This document shows positions 49,547 to 61,319 of a stretch of 64,000 nt of DNA, in pieces. The notes under the pieces are model-generated. The model saw only the letters and a program-made list of their open reading frames with translations, did not search any database and was not told the DNA's origin. The translations under genes and the position numbers were made by a program. Position 1 is the stretch's first letter. Every line of letters begins with the position of its first letter. The DNA comes from Kudoa neothunni (taxonomy: Eukaryota; Cnidaria), in the NCBI GenBank assembly GCA_964304625.1, contig OZ199839.1, positions 11,036,001 through 11,100,000 of the forward strand, written 5' to 3'.

Positions 49547-51475
49547 CCCTTCTTGGCACGCATGGGGTCCAATGGACCCCACGTGAATTTTCGACTCCGA
49601 TACTTCTGGTTTTAACTAACTTAATTCTAAACGGTCAGTTCTATTCGCATATTTTTGTTTATTTAATTTTTCTGTCAACTTAGATGGATTTAAGAAAATT
49701 TCTTGACGATGATAGCAACGATTCTTATCTATCCGATCAAGAGTCCCATAGCGACGACTCATGTAGTGATGATTTGGTATTAGAAAAAAGAGATAATTCG
49801 ATTTCTGAATCATTTAAGGATATAGAAGAAACCTATATATATATATATCTAAAAATCACTCAACTTTGGAAACTTCTGATGGGTATAAAGATAAATTTTA
49901 TGGAAAGAACTTTGAATAGTCAGCTAATCCTGTTGGATTAATTTTCTTAAAAGAGGAAGTACGATATCTTAAAAGAAAAAAAACAAATACACATTCCTGA
50001 TAATATTAACACAGAATCTCAAATCTGGAGCCTATTTTTTACAGATGCAATATTAAATAATACACTTTATCACACCAACAACCATTTAAAAAACATTAAG
50101 TCAAATTTCAAACGAGAACGTGATCACACAGAATTTGATCTATGTGATTTAAAAGCATTCATTGGCTTGCACTATTTTCTTGCAATAAAAAAGACAGATT
50201 TAACCTACATGAATGAACTCTGGGCCGATGATGACTTCGGCATTCCATTATGCAAAAAGGTTTTCAGTTTTAATAGATTCAAATTATTAAAAAGATGTCC
50301 ACATTATGCGGAAAATTTACCAGACTCTGCCCATCATAAATTTGAAAAAATTAAAGATGTTTTCAATGACGTCAAAACAAAATTCTTAAAATATTGTTCC
50401 CCTCAGAATATTTAGTCAATTGATGAAATGTTAAAATCATTTAGAGAGAGTAGAGAGAGGTGTATTTTTAAACAATACCTGCCCAAAAAGCCAGAAAAAT
50501 ATGGGCTTAAAATATTCAGTATGGAGATTCAAAGACATTTTATACTTTAAACCTAGAAGTTTATTTGGATGCTCAGAGTAACGTGGATAATTCTGCTCAA
50601 AGTGTAGTTATGCGTCTAGCACAACCAATTTTAGGTTCTGGGAGAAACATAACTATAGAGATAACTGGTTTTCTTCTGTTCCCCTTTTTCAAGAATTGTT
50701 AAAAAATGGAATAACCGCTCGTGGAGCTTTTAAAAAAATAAATTCCTGGTGAATTTTTAGCATCAAAAACAAAAGAGCTGTACTCATCGAAATCTGCATA
50801 TACTAAAGAGTTAACGCCACTTTCGTATGTCCCTAACAAGAATAAATAGGTCATTTTGTTGAGCACATTTCATCACAGACCAATTGTCGACTTAGAAAAT
50901 CCTAAAAAAAGTCCAGAAATTATTTCATTTTATAACTCTGCCAAAGGTGGTGTTGATACAGTTGACCAAATGTGTGCCAATTATTCCACCTATCGAACAA
51001 CTAGAAGATAGTCGGCAGTAATATTTCACACTTTGTTAGACGTCGTATCAATCAACGCTTTTGTTATTTACTGTATAAAATCGAACAAACAAATAAGAAG
51101 CAAAGATTTGTTCAAATCGTTATCCATGCAGCTTATAGAAGAACAAATCGGTAGAAAAGGTATTAAACATAATTTATTTTAATTAAAACTTTATAGAACC
51201 ACCAAAAATCAATTTCTCACAAGAATTCAACAATCTGATCGCGAAAACAACGTTGCCACCTATGTCCTCGCCAAAACGATAAAAACCCCCAAACAGCGTG
51301 TCACAGTTGCAAAAATCAGGTTTGCAACGAACACTCTAACGTTATATGCGATAACTGTTTTAAAAAGATAGATTAAAATATTATATGTGGCAATTTACGT
51401 CGAGTTTTACTTCGTGGGGTCCAATGGACCCCATGCGTGCGTTCGCGTTAAATTTTTTGCGCGTCCCACGGAGGG
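49547..51475 (+). mobile_element. piggyBac transposon inserted in a Merlin transposase
   Basis: TTAA at 49543-49546 and 51476-51479 flanks the ends CCCTTCTTGGCACGC and (inverted) CCCTCCGTGGGACGC. The palindrome GGGGTCCAATGGACCCC stands near each end. The element is 1.9 kb. Confidence 0.9.
49684..51375 (+). pseudogene. Broken piggyBac transposase, third lineage
   Basis: MDLRKFLDDDSNDSYLSD opens an acidic N-terminus. Later pieces are FDLCDLKAFIGLHYFLAIKK (50130-50190), FSFNRFKLLKRCPHYAENLP, and SIDEM at 50418 (first catalytic Asp), then weaker text. FYNSAKGGVDTVDQMCANYS lies near 50930-50990 and LLDVVSINAFVIY near 51035-51075. The C-terminal cysteine-rich finger is at 51240-51370 (QRCHLCPRQN...CHSCKNQVCNEH...CDNC). 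Several breaks are present, and the second catalytic region is poorly readable. Confidence 0.72.
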
Positions 51476-52904
51476 TTAAATGGTGTCATACAACCTCTAC
51501 AGTGTTTGTATGATCCCCATTATCTGTAACTTATTCTTTTGAGTGGTTTATAGCTATATGATTATACCCCCAAATTCTTAATCGTTTATACTCGTTCCAT
51601 TCGTTGGTGTATATTGTGGAGTAATGTGATACCTCATGAAGAATTAGGGGTATAAGTATATTTTTCCCTTCAATCCACAAAGAAAAATCTCAAATCCAGC
51701 AATTTACGTTTACCTTCATCGTCAACGGAGTATTCACAAATCTCAACTACCGACGGACCTTCTATTCTGTTCTCATATCTTTCGACATTAGTGCCACCAG
51801 AATCATCATCCGTGTCATCATCAGATGATGGAGAATAAGTTTCATTAGGGGCGCTTCTCCAGACATCTGCTCCCAAGAACCTAACACGATTATTTTTCCG
51901 TTTTCTCCTCAAAAGGCATTCGTCTATTTCAATAATTCTTTTTCCGTCGAACTTTTTACGCCACTGAAAACCTCCCCAACAAATTTTTCTTAAAGGTGAG
52001 TACCAATATGTAATAGTTTTGCCTGTTATTCTAGTTAAAATAATCGCCTGGCATCTAAACTCTTCCATAGCCCACAAATAGACCAGCTAGCAAATGTCGG
52101 AGACCGAGAACTTGGAAGAATTATCATGAAATTTATTTATAATTCCAAAAAAAATTGAGGCTCTTGGAGAAAATAATTTTTTACAATCACTTCTACAATT
52201 ATATTCATAATAATTTCAAAAACATTAAATCCCTTTGAAACAAATATAAGTGGATTTGTCTGATCCAAAAAAAAATTGTAGGTCTGTGGAATTGTTTTTA
52301 ACCTTCGTTCAATCTTTAATTTACAGGTGGTATACGTACGACAATTTTTTCACCTGTTCGGCATTTCCTGCAATAGACCTTTCCTGGTTAAGAAGTTCAG
52401 CAATGTTTCTTGATCTAGAAGCAACTTGTAAAACTAGCGTTGTGACTTAAATTCTACCATTGCTAAGCTTCAGTCGGTAGCGTGTTACAGAAAATTTTTA
52501 AATATAACTCATTAATTCATCTCTGATCTAAATTTTTTAAACTAATAATTAAAATCACAAAAACTATATCTAACACCCAAAATGTAGAACTAAAGTAGGG
52601 ATCTATTGATAGTTCCAATGATATCATAGAACTTAATTAAACTGAACATAATGATAGCCTCAAAGTTGTATATGTGTGGAAACTTAGGGAAATAAAGCAC
52701 AAAAAAAGAACGCACAAAGTTATGCGCACGCCACGATAATGACCGAAGCTGCATTTTTATTGATCTTTTTAACTGATATTCTTAAAGATATTTGCGTTCA
52801 CTCCATATTTAAAAATGTCTTTAGACGATTTATAATAAAATCGGTAGGTTTGCATAGGCGAAAAAGGATGAATTTTTGGAGGTGGATACTCCCCCATTAC
52901 CCAA

Positions 52905-52951
52905 TCGACTACTCAGGTGGACTCATGGAGCCCAAGGTCACCTATTAAGGG
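52905..52951 (+). mobile_element. piggyBac-type right terminus upstream of gene copy 4
   Basis: GACTCATGGAGCCCAAGG and ATTAAGGG followed by TTAA (52952-52955) match the right ends at 9408 and 35091. The rest of this remnant was displaced by the Merlin element whose right end is at 52901. Confidence 0.5.
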
Positions 52952-53045
52952 TTAAAAGGTTATTTTATGTACTTTAATATATATTTATCGGAGCGTGTTA
53001 ATAACGTGAGGATTTGAGGAGAACTCCCATTTAAAGTCAAATTAA

Positions 53046-53294
53046 CCCTTAAAGGATAACCTTCAGTTCCATGCGCCCATCTTTATATTATTTTGTTTAT
53101 AAATTTTGTTGTTATGCATGTTATATTTTGTGTATATTCGTCAGAATTTCATCTACATTTTTAAAAAAGCATTATCTACCGACAGACATAATAAAATAAG
53201 TTAATGGTTTGGCGAAATTACACAAATTATAACAGGTTTTACAACAAAATAATAGGGAGGTGGACGCGCGAATTCAATGGTTAGCCTTTAAGGG
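53046..53294. mobile_element. piggyBac-type miniature element (249 bp)
   Basis: TTAA at 53042-53045 and 53295-53298 flanks the 16-bp inverted ends CCCTTAAAGGATAACC and (inverted) CCCTTAAAGGCTAACC. The equivalent flank of copies 1 and 3 (near 9505 and 35180) lacks it. It has no coding capacity. Confidence 0.8.
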
Positions 53295-53298
53295 TTAA

Positions 53299-53916
53299 TA
53301 AAAATTATTATTTAAATAGAAAAATCTTATGTAATAAATATTCAAGTTCGTCTTAAAAAATTATTTTAAAATTGTTTTCTAAGGTTAAAAAATAATTGGG
53401 TAGGACTTTACATACTTATATATTTTATGCTCAAAATATAAATTATGGAAGTACTATATTTGAAAATCATTATTATTACTATTATGAACTGTTCTCAATC
53501 AAGAAGTTTATATTATCCAATGTACATAACACTATAAATATTCACAATAAACTTATTTAATAATTATAAAATCAATATAATTTTATATTTCCTAAATTTA
53601 TGATTTTATTGTTATTTAAATTATTAAATTTTGGTAATGACCAAAATTAGAATTATGTTAATGAATTTACAGTTGGTTCATATTGTCGCTAAAGATTACC
53701 CGATTATCCATATTATTTGAATTTTTTCGCCGTCTATTTAATTAAATGGAGTGAATTAATTATAAACAATTATTTTCATGAAGAATATGGTATTTATATA
53801 ACGATCATTGAATTCATTAGCCGATTACACTTATTTAAAGATTCATTCTATAATAGTGTTAAAATTATTTAAAGTTATTTGACAATTGTACGAATCGGAA
53901 CGATAAAATATTGAAA
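53299..53916 (+). promoter_or_regulatory. 5' flank of gene copy 4
   Basis: This is a conserved upstream region like that of the other copies but more diverged in its left half. TATTTAAAG stands at the usual distance from the ATG. Confidence 0.35.
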
Positions 53917-54964
53917 ATGAAATTATTTTGGATTCTTCTGACATGTAATTTTTTAATTAGGAGTTATAATGTTAATTCTTCTAGATTTGTCCAAAGAAGC
54001 TTCCAATTATAATAATCTGATAAATGATATAAACAATATCACTAAAACTCATTTAACTACTAAATACGAGCAGCTAACGAAAGGTTATAATGGTGCTGTT
54101 GAAATGATTGAAAATAACAAAAGGGTCAGGAGTTTCTGGAGCGATTATCTCCGAAGGATATCTGTTCACGTATTAAAGAAAAGTGAAGCTGAAAAAGATT
54201 CATTCGAGAAAGCAATTACTGCTCTAAATGGATATTTGAAAGAGAATATAGACGAGGATGGAAATGAAGAGAAACTTAAAATATTAACAGAACGTTTGGG
54301 GAACGTAATCAAAAATTTTGACACTCAGAAGGATACAATGTTAAAAATAGCCAAGTTGAATGCTGAAAAAGTAGATACCACAATTAAATGGATTGAAGCA
54401 ATCAATAAGATATTTAAGTCACTATTTTTTCAAAATAAAGACCATTATCAGGATATAAATGTGGAAAATTCGACTCTCAGCAATACCTACGCTTTCAATG
54501 GAAGCGCGACATCTATTACCGAATATGTAGACGAACTTAAATTCAATATGACAAGTATGGATGTTGGATTGAAGATAAGCACTCAACTTTACAATTCTGC
54601 TTCACGCAACAAGGATGGAATTGAACACGAGGGAAAAAAACTGAAGAAAATATTTGAATCCCTACACATCAACGTACCGACTGTGCCTAAAAACGACGGG
54701 GGCAATTCAAAACCGAATACTATGAACCAAACAAATGAGATAATGACGGCCCCAAAAATGAACAATGTTGCAGCTGAAGGGCCAGACCTATCATCGGAAA
54801 CGACAGCAGTTACAATTATTAATGACTCGAAAAGTCAAAGCAAATCTAGTTTGATTGCTATCGTGGCAACTGTGATAGGGCTTTTGGTGATCATTATTAT
54901 TGTTGGAGTGGTAATATATCGAACCAAATTGGCAACCAATCAAAAGTTCAACGATAAAATTTAG
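53917..54964 (+). CDS. Array gene copy 4: short form with a large in-frame internal deletion
   Basis: Exon 1 is 53917-53944, the 40-nt GT-AG intron 53945-53984 and exon 2 is 53985-54964, giving 335 residues. The spliced start reads MKLFWILLTYLSKEASNYNN. The signal core thus runs straight into the middle of the ectodomain (DLSKEASNY in copies 3 and 5). About 245 residues, including all four cysteines, are missing. The deletion seems to have used the short shared word AGATTTGTC-like sequence at the intron end, which kept the splice acceptor and the frame. The helical second half, stalk, membrane helix and tail are intact. Whether the shortened leader is cut as a signal peptide or acts as an anchor is unclear. 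The 3' flank is of class B. Confidence 0.7.
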
Positions 54965-56111
54965 TCTTTGTTTGATCCAAAATTCATATTTATTTAATTC
55001 ATTTTTAGTATTTTAGATTTATATGGAAAATTTTTTTTTATCTTCATATGTCTGATTTTTGCTGATGTAATTATAGAATTATTTTGTTATTATAGGAAAT
55101 TTTTATTAAATAGTGTAAATGGTTTATAAAATAATATATTAACTGATAATAAATTTTAACTTATATACTGTGTGAAATAGAATGAACATAAGGTGCAGTT
55201 CGCGTTTATTTTTTTTTAGTTGATAAAGCCTAAAAATATTATAGCTTTGAATTTTTATTAATTATTAATATCTTGAATTTGAATAAATAGAGTTTTAATA
55301 ATTTAATAATTTCATTTAATTAAATATTTTTCATGTATTTACATATTTTGGGAAAGCGTTTGTGATTTCCATAAGTTATTAAGATTAACACGAAGAACCA
55401 CATAAAATCGTCTAGTTTAATTTAACCCTTACGGGACGGACGAGGTATTTTAGGAATCGCAATTATTTTATTTTTCGAAATATCTATTTTTACCTATTTA
55501 TTTTCTCTGTAATTTTCCATGCAATCTTTTAATATCATATCAACTTTAAACCAAACTATCAAAAATTGTTTGCTAAAGCTAAAAAATAATTGGGTAGGAC
55601 TTTTTTTATATATTTTGTGCTCAAAATATAAATTATGGAAGTACTATATTTGAAAATCACTATTATTACTATTATGAACTGTTCTCAATCAAGAAATTCT
55701 ATATTATCCAATGCACACAACACTATAAATATTCACGTAAAACTCATTTAATAGTCATAAGGTAAACATTATTTTGCATTTTCTAAATTTATGATTTTGT
55801 TTTTATCGGAATCGTTAAATTTTGATAATGGCCAAAATTAGAATTATGTTAATGAATTTATTTTCTTTCCGCATTAATGCTAAAGATTTATGGCTTTTTT
55901 GGATTATTTGAGTTAGTTCGCAAATCATTTAATTAAATGCATTGAATTAATTATAAACAATTATTTACGAAAAGAATATGGTATGTATATATATAACGAT
56001 CATTGAATTCATTAGCCGATTACACTTATTTAAAGATTCATTCTATAATAGTGTTAAAATTATTTAAAGTTATTTGACAATTGTACGAATCGGAACGATA
56101 AAATATTGAAA
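54965..56111. other. Class B 3' flank of copy 4 running into the 5' flank of copy 5
   Basis: Positions 54965-55560 match 30041-30600 (behind copy 2), including the TTAACCCTTACGGGACGG word near 55423. From about 55570 the sequence is the usual 5' flank of the family. The direct join places copies 4 and 5 only 1.15 kb apart. Confidence 0.55.
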
Positions 56112-57945
56112 ATGAAACCATTTTGGATTCTATTGATATGTAATTTTTAAATTTAGAATTATAGTTATGATTCTTTTAGATTGTTTCAATATTCTCTATT
56201 CAAGTACCGAAATTATTGATAATGATTATAGGAATAGCGCAAACGACACATCACATGAAATGATGCACCGAATTAAATGCATGATAAATCAAAATTTGCC
56301 ATTCGAACAATATGACGCAGAAAAATACAATTACACTGATGAGACGTACCAAGTTTGCGATGTGGCAAATTTTCTAAATAACTCAACAAGTACTCTTAAC
56401 AAGCAAGAAAATGAATATGGTTCGAATAATCAGAAATTGTTGGAAATAATTGAAGTTAGTAAGTTTATACAGCGGACGAAGTATATTTCAAATAATTACA
56501 AAAATATTAAAACTATTATTGAAAAACACGCTGGAAAAATAGGAAATATTGTCCAAAAAGAAAGTAAAATAAGAAATGATTCCACGTCATTTAGAAATGA
56601 CAAAAGACAATTTATTTCTAAATGGGAAGGTTACAAAAACAAATACGACCAAATTAATGCGGCAAAGGGAAAAATAAAAGATATTTTCGATTCAATAGCC
56701 AAATCGATAAAAATTTGTTCTGGAAATGTGAAAAACGTTACCGATTTCAATTATGTAATTGGAAAATATAATGTGAGCGACTATTTGGATGAGAATTGGA
56801 AAATAATTACTGAAGGTGCTGAAGAGTTGAAAACTGCATGTCAAACCGATAACGAAAAGACTATTCCCACCATAGACACAAGTATAACCACGGCTTTTGA
56901 TGATTATAAAGAGATTATTGAAGAAATCAGAGTGCAAGAAGATGATTTAACCAGTAAAGTTCAAGATTTGTCCAAAGAAGCTTCCAATTATAGTAGTCTG
57001 ATGAATTATATCAACCAAATCACTCACAATCATTTAATTGCTAAATACGATCAACTAACAAAAGGTTATCATGATTCTGTTAAAATGATTGAAAATAACA
57101 AAAGGGAACGGAGTTTCTGGAGCGATTATCTCAGAAGGGTATCTGTTCACGTATTAAAGAAAAGCGAAGCTGAAAAAGATTTATTTGAGAAAGCGATTAG
57201 CGCTCTGAATGAATACTTAAATGAGAATATAGACAAAGATGGAAATGAAGAAAAACTTAACATATTAACACAACGTTTGGAAACATACACCCGAAGTTTT
57301 AGCGAAAAACGGCAATCGATATTATCCAAAACTACGCTGGATGCTAAAAATGTAGATATCACAATTGAATGGATTAAAGCTATCTCTGATATAATAAAGT
57401 CACAATTTTATCAAAATAAAGAACGATATCGAGATATATATGTGGAAAATTCGACTCCCAGCAATACCTACGCTTTCAATAGAAGCGCGACATCTATTAC
57501 CGAATATGTAAACGAACTTAAATCAACGGTGGAAAATATAAGTGAAGGATTGAGTAAAAGTACTCATCTTTACAATTCTGCTTCACGCAACAAGGATGGA
57601 ATTGAACACGAGGGAAAAAAACTGAAGAAAATATTTGAATCCCTACACATCAACGTACCGACTGTGCCTAAAAACGACGGAGGTAATTCAAAACTGAATA
57701 CTATGAACCAAACAAATGAGGTAACGACGGACCCAAAAATGAACAATATTACAGCTGAAGAGCAAGATCAATCATCAGAAACAACAACAGCTACAATTAC
57801 CAATGATTCGAAAAGTCAAAGCAAATCTAGTTTCATTGCTATCATGGGAACTGTGTTAGGGCTTTTGGTGATCGCTATTATTGTTGCAGTGGTAATATAC
57901 CGAACCAAATTGTCAACCAATCAAAAGTTCAACGATAAAATTTAG
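56112..57945 (+). CDS. Array gene copy 5: type I membrane protein of unknown function, 40-nt intron
   Basis: Exon 1 is 56112-56139, the GT-AG intron 56140-56179 and exon 2 is 56180-57945, giving 597 residues. The spliced start is MKPFWILLIYCFNILYSSTE. The upstream ATG frame would hit a stop within the intron if unspliced. A later ATG at 56167 (MILLDCFNILYSS) could start a shorter leader. Cysteines are at HRIKC, TYQVC, SIKIC and KTAC. The region 56660-56850 equals copy 2 (IAKSIKICSGNVKNVTDFNY), while 57100-57420 follows copy 1. The membrane segment differs a little (FIAIMGTVLGLLVIAIIVAV), and the tail reads RTKLSTNQKFNDKI. The 3' flank is of class A but more diverged than those of copies 1 and 3. 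Confidence 0.83.
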
Positions 57946-58168
57946 TCTTTGTTTGATCCAAAATTCATATTTATTTAATTCATTTTTAGTATTTTAGATT
58001 TATATGGAAAATTATTATTTTTTTATATTCATGTCTGAGTTTTATTTATGAAATTATAGAATTATTTTATCTTTATAGTGAATTTATATAAAATAATATA
58101 AATGGTTTATAAAATAACTGGTGCGAAAACCTCGGCCTTGCCGGGGAGTGGGTTACTTTCAATATTAA

Positions 58169-59460
58169 AATGGTACTGGCTATTCTTACGGTAATAGATG
58201 ACTTCTAGAATAGCTACGATGTTACAAAACTGATTTCATTAATGTGTAAAGCTGTTGTTTATTTCCTCGAAAATAAAATTTCATAAAGATATCTTTTTAT
58301 TAAAATTCACTGGTGAGTTTGAGCTTTATACCGTAGTTGGTTCTTTAAATTTGCCTACGTACATCCCCGTTTGTCAAAATAATACTTTGTGGAATTTTTA
58401 TTTAGTGGAGAAAATGCTTTATTAAATATCCAAATAGGCATAATTTCATAATTTCTAATATTTGATACTTGAGAATTCTTTTGGCGAGGTTGTATTTGGG
58501 CATTTTAGATATTGAGGTTTATTCAAATTTATATTGCTTACACATAATAATATAATTTTAAATCTTATTTAAAAATTTGTTATCTGGATTAAAGTCCTTA
58601 TCAATAATTAATAAATTTTTAAATTTAAAATTTTTGTAGATGAGTGAATTATTATTATTAAATTGATATGTTATTTCCGTAACATGATTATTTATGAAAA
58701 CTTATTGATTTGTGACTTTTCTAGGCGTGGGTCTCATAAATTGCCGCTATACTTTACGGAAAATAATGTTAATATTCAAAACATATGGGAATTTGTTAGT
58801 ATCAAATTAAAATTTCAAAATAAATTCCTTTTTTTAATTTCACCACTTCTTTATCAACTGCATACGTTGATTATCAACATATAAATTTTTTTTATTGTAA
58901 ATTAATGCGGTTTAAATAATAGCATTATTCAAACTTTATACATCAAATTTTGACCATAAAATCTCCTAATTAGATAAAAAATGGTCTCCAATTATCGAAT
59001 GTTGAGAATTGGAAAACGTAAATATTTCTCCTAAATTTATTATACATAAACGCTATCAATTTTAAATTAAAACCAATAAATATATTTAGAAATTTCTTTA
59101 AAAATCAACAGCTTTGCAGCACTACAAAAAGGTTTCGTGTGTATTAGACAAGGTTACTTTGGCCGGCTAGAACGCATGGCGCACCTGATTCATGACTAAA
59201 ACCCCTGAACTTATTAGTAATATGGAAAACGTCATTTTCAACCTTTAAAACACGTTTTGCCGCTAATGTATTTACGAATAAGTGCATTTCAAGTGAATTC
59301 AATGAATATAGGATGATTAAAGGATCATACTCATCAGAAATGTTAAATAAGAAACTAACTTAATAAATTTTGTATAAACGATGGAATAAATAATAGCTTT
59401 ACACATTAATAAAATCAATTTTATAATATCTTAGCTATTCTAGAAGATATTCCTTACCGT
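58169..59460. repeat. R element, copy 5
   Basis: The left end AATGGTACTGGCTATTC is intact. The right terminal repeat stops at CCTTACCGT, where a deletion between two ACCGTA words joins it to the next spacer. It carries an extra 60 bp near 58975 compared with the other copies. Confidence 0.6.
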
Positions 59461-60023
59461 ATCGAATAGTCTTGATACTCGAAAATGTCTAAAATTATTC
59501 AAAATTTTGATTCGGTGATGATCACTTTAATTGTTTAGGAAATAAGCTAAAGCAGTGTATATATGGTAATTACACACATTATTGGTTGGAAAAATTAAAA
59601 TATAATAGTTATATTGTAATAAAAATAATAAAAAATGTGCAAAACAAATTTGTAACCGACCCAATGTGGAAAATACAGTACACACTACTCTACGAGCTGA
59701 AATATTTTACTGAGTCCCATTTTTATTACACATTTTTATTGGGTGAAAGAAATTGTCTCAAAAAAACGTATGAATAAAATAATGCGTATGGAATATTTTT
59801 AAAAGATTATAAATGTATTGAAGTCCAAAGGTTGATCATATCGTAAATATTAAATTTTAATTATAAAATTTTTATCATAAAATGATCGGACTGTCTATTG
59901 CAACAGGAGGAAATAACCTTTAAAATAACATGTCAATTAAATTTTAAACTTCATTTTTATAATTGATGATTTTTTCGAAAAATAATTTAAAAATTTGGGG
60001 AAAATATAGTAGGTAGAATTTTC
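59461..60023. other. Duplicated non-coding spacer
   Basis: This is the counterpart of 13441-14157 and 39196-39950, slightly shorter. Nothing coding is supported. Confidence 0.5.
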
Positions 60024-60716
60024 GGTAATGGGGAGTGTATGGCACCTAGAAATCACTATCTTGCGCATGTTCCTTCATTCTAATTTTTCACGATTGTTTA
60101 TAATAAAATAATATCGAGATCAAAGATTCAGCACAAAATAACAACTTCTAAATTCTAACAATTCTTAACCCGAACATTGTGGGGTGCAGTGCAATCTCCA
60201 TCATGAGACAATAAACATTGAATTTTCTCTTTCTCTCTCCTCTTAATGACTCGACTGTTACATATTATCAATATTTAAATTTTTGTTTACTTTAATATAA
60301 CAATTTTAAAATGATAAAATTAAAAACAGGCATTTCGCATTTTTCACAAAAAACATCATATTTTCTATTATATAAATACGTTGTATTAACTATTAATGTA
60401 TATAAACAAGTTTACAATAGGTATTTTTAGTTTATAATTTTTTTGGACGATTTATATTTACTTATAGGATGATTATACTTGCATTTTTATTAACATTTAT
60501 TAACTGCAAAAATTGTATATGTAAATATCAACAATTCTAAATGTTCATTATGTCAAAGGCCTTATCAAAAAAATCTGTGCACAAATATTTTATTGAAAAT
60601 TATTTATTTAACAATTCTTTTGAATAAATAAAAATAGGAGCCTGGATCCAAGTAAGGTTTTAAAAACGGTGACAATAATTGAATAATTTTTTATTATTAT
60701 TCTTAATTAATTAATT

Positions 60717-61319
60717 CAGGGATTCTCAACCGGAGGGAAATGACGAGGGGTAAATTAAATAACATCCAAATTGGATGTGGAATTTTTTGCTTTATATGCT
60801 TGTGATGTATTGCAGGATTTCTAAGGAATTATATTATGTGGCGATATTAAAATCAACATGAATTAGGGAGAAATTCTTTCAAAATTAGTTAGGAACATGT
60901 ATTTAACAGTTATTTTTAAAACTATTATCAATCTCTATCTTTTATTCCCCTTTTATTTTTTGGTGATGCATCCCCTAATAATTATAATAATACTTAACAT
61001 GATTATTTTCATGGTAATTAGTATTAATGGGTAAATAGTTGTGACTAATTTAATTATGTCTAGGACATAAGATCGAAGAAATTGGCAAGAAATAATTTAC
61101 TTGGGCAAATCTGAAAAATAAAATCCATATACGGCTTGTAAGAGTTGATGGAATTAAAAATTGTTATTTTGCGAGCGTAAGTGTCTGTTAGGACAAAAAT
61201 TTACCCCCAAACCTCAAATAACTCCTGCTATAACTAAACCAGTATAAAACCTTACAGTAAACGTGAATTTTTCTTCCAAGTTAAGGGGATAAATATGAAA
61301 AAACGGTTGAGAACCCCTG
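60717..61319. mobile_element. hAT-type miniature element
   Basis: The ends CAGGGATTCTCAACCG and CGGTTGAGAACCCCTG are inverted. It is nearly identical to 14850-15451 and is non-coding. Confidence 0.65.

Larger units (their letters stand above)
49396..52140 (-). pseudogene. ISXO2/Merlin transposase split by a piggyBac insertion
   Basis: On the minus strand the right part (52077-51480) reads LVYLWAMEEFRCQAIILTRITGK, RIIEIDECLLRRKRKNNRVR and FLGADVWRSAPN. An acidic insert SSDDDTDDDSGG follows, and then HYSTIYTNEWNEYKRLRIWG and YNHIAINHSKE...THTNTVEVV, all as in ISXO2-type transposases. It breaks at the TTAA at 51476-51479. Beyond the piggyBac, 49546-49396 continues with the C-terminal part LTEEWLRLKRENSREFFDFI and LKEITRIY. 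A few stops and shifts are also present. It is a separate subfamily from the GIDETLLHGKRKNN copies. Confidence 0.7.
49396..52901 (-). mobile_element. Diverged Merlin/ISXO2-type element interrupted by a piggyBac
   Basis: The right terminus GGAGTATCCACC...GGTAATGGGGG (inverted, ending at 52901) is of the same type as the other Merlin elements. The left end is lost at the MULE junction at 49395. The transposase runs on the minus strand and is split by the piggyBac at 49547-51475. Confidence 0.65.

Noticed and set aside
10154-57945. The array family as an envelope-like viral glycoprotein (coiled coil plus membrane helix)
   Set aside because: There is no polymerase, capsid or long terminal repeat nearby, no fusion-peptide or furin-like site was noticed, and the genes contain an intron and have their own duplicated 5' flanks.
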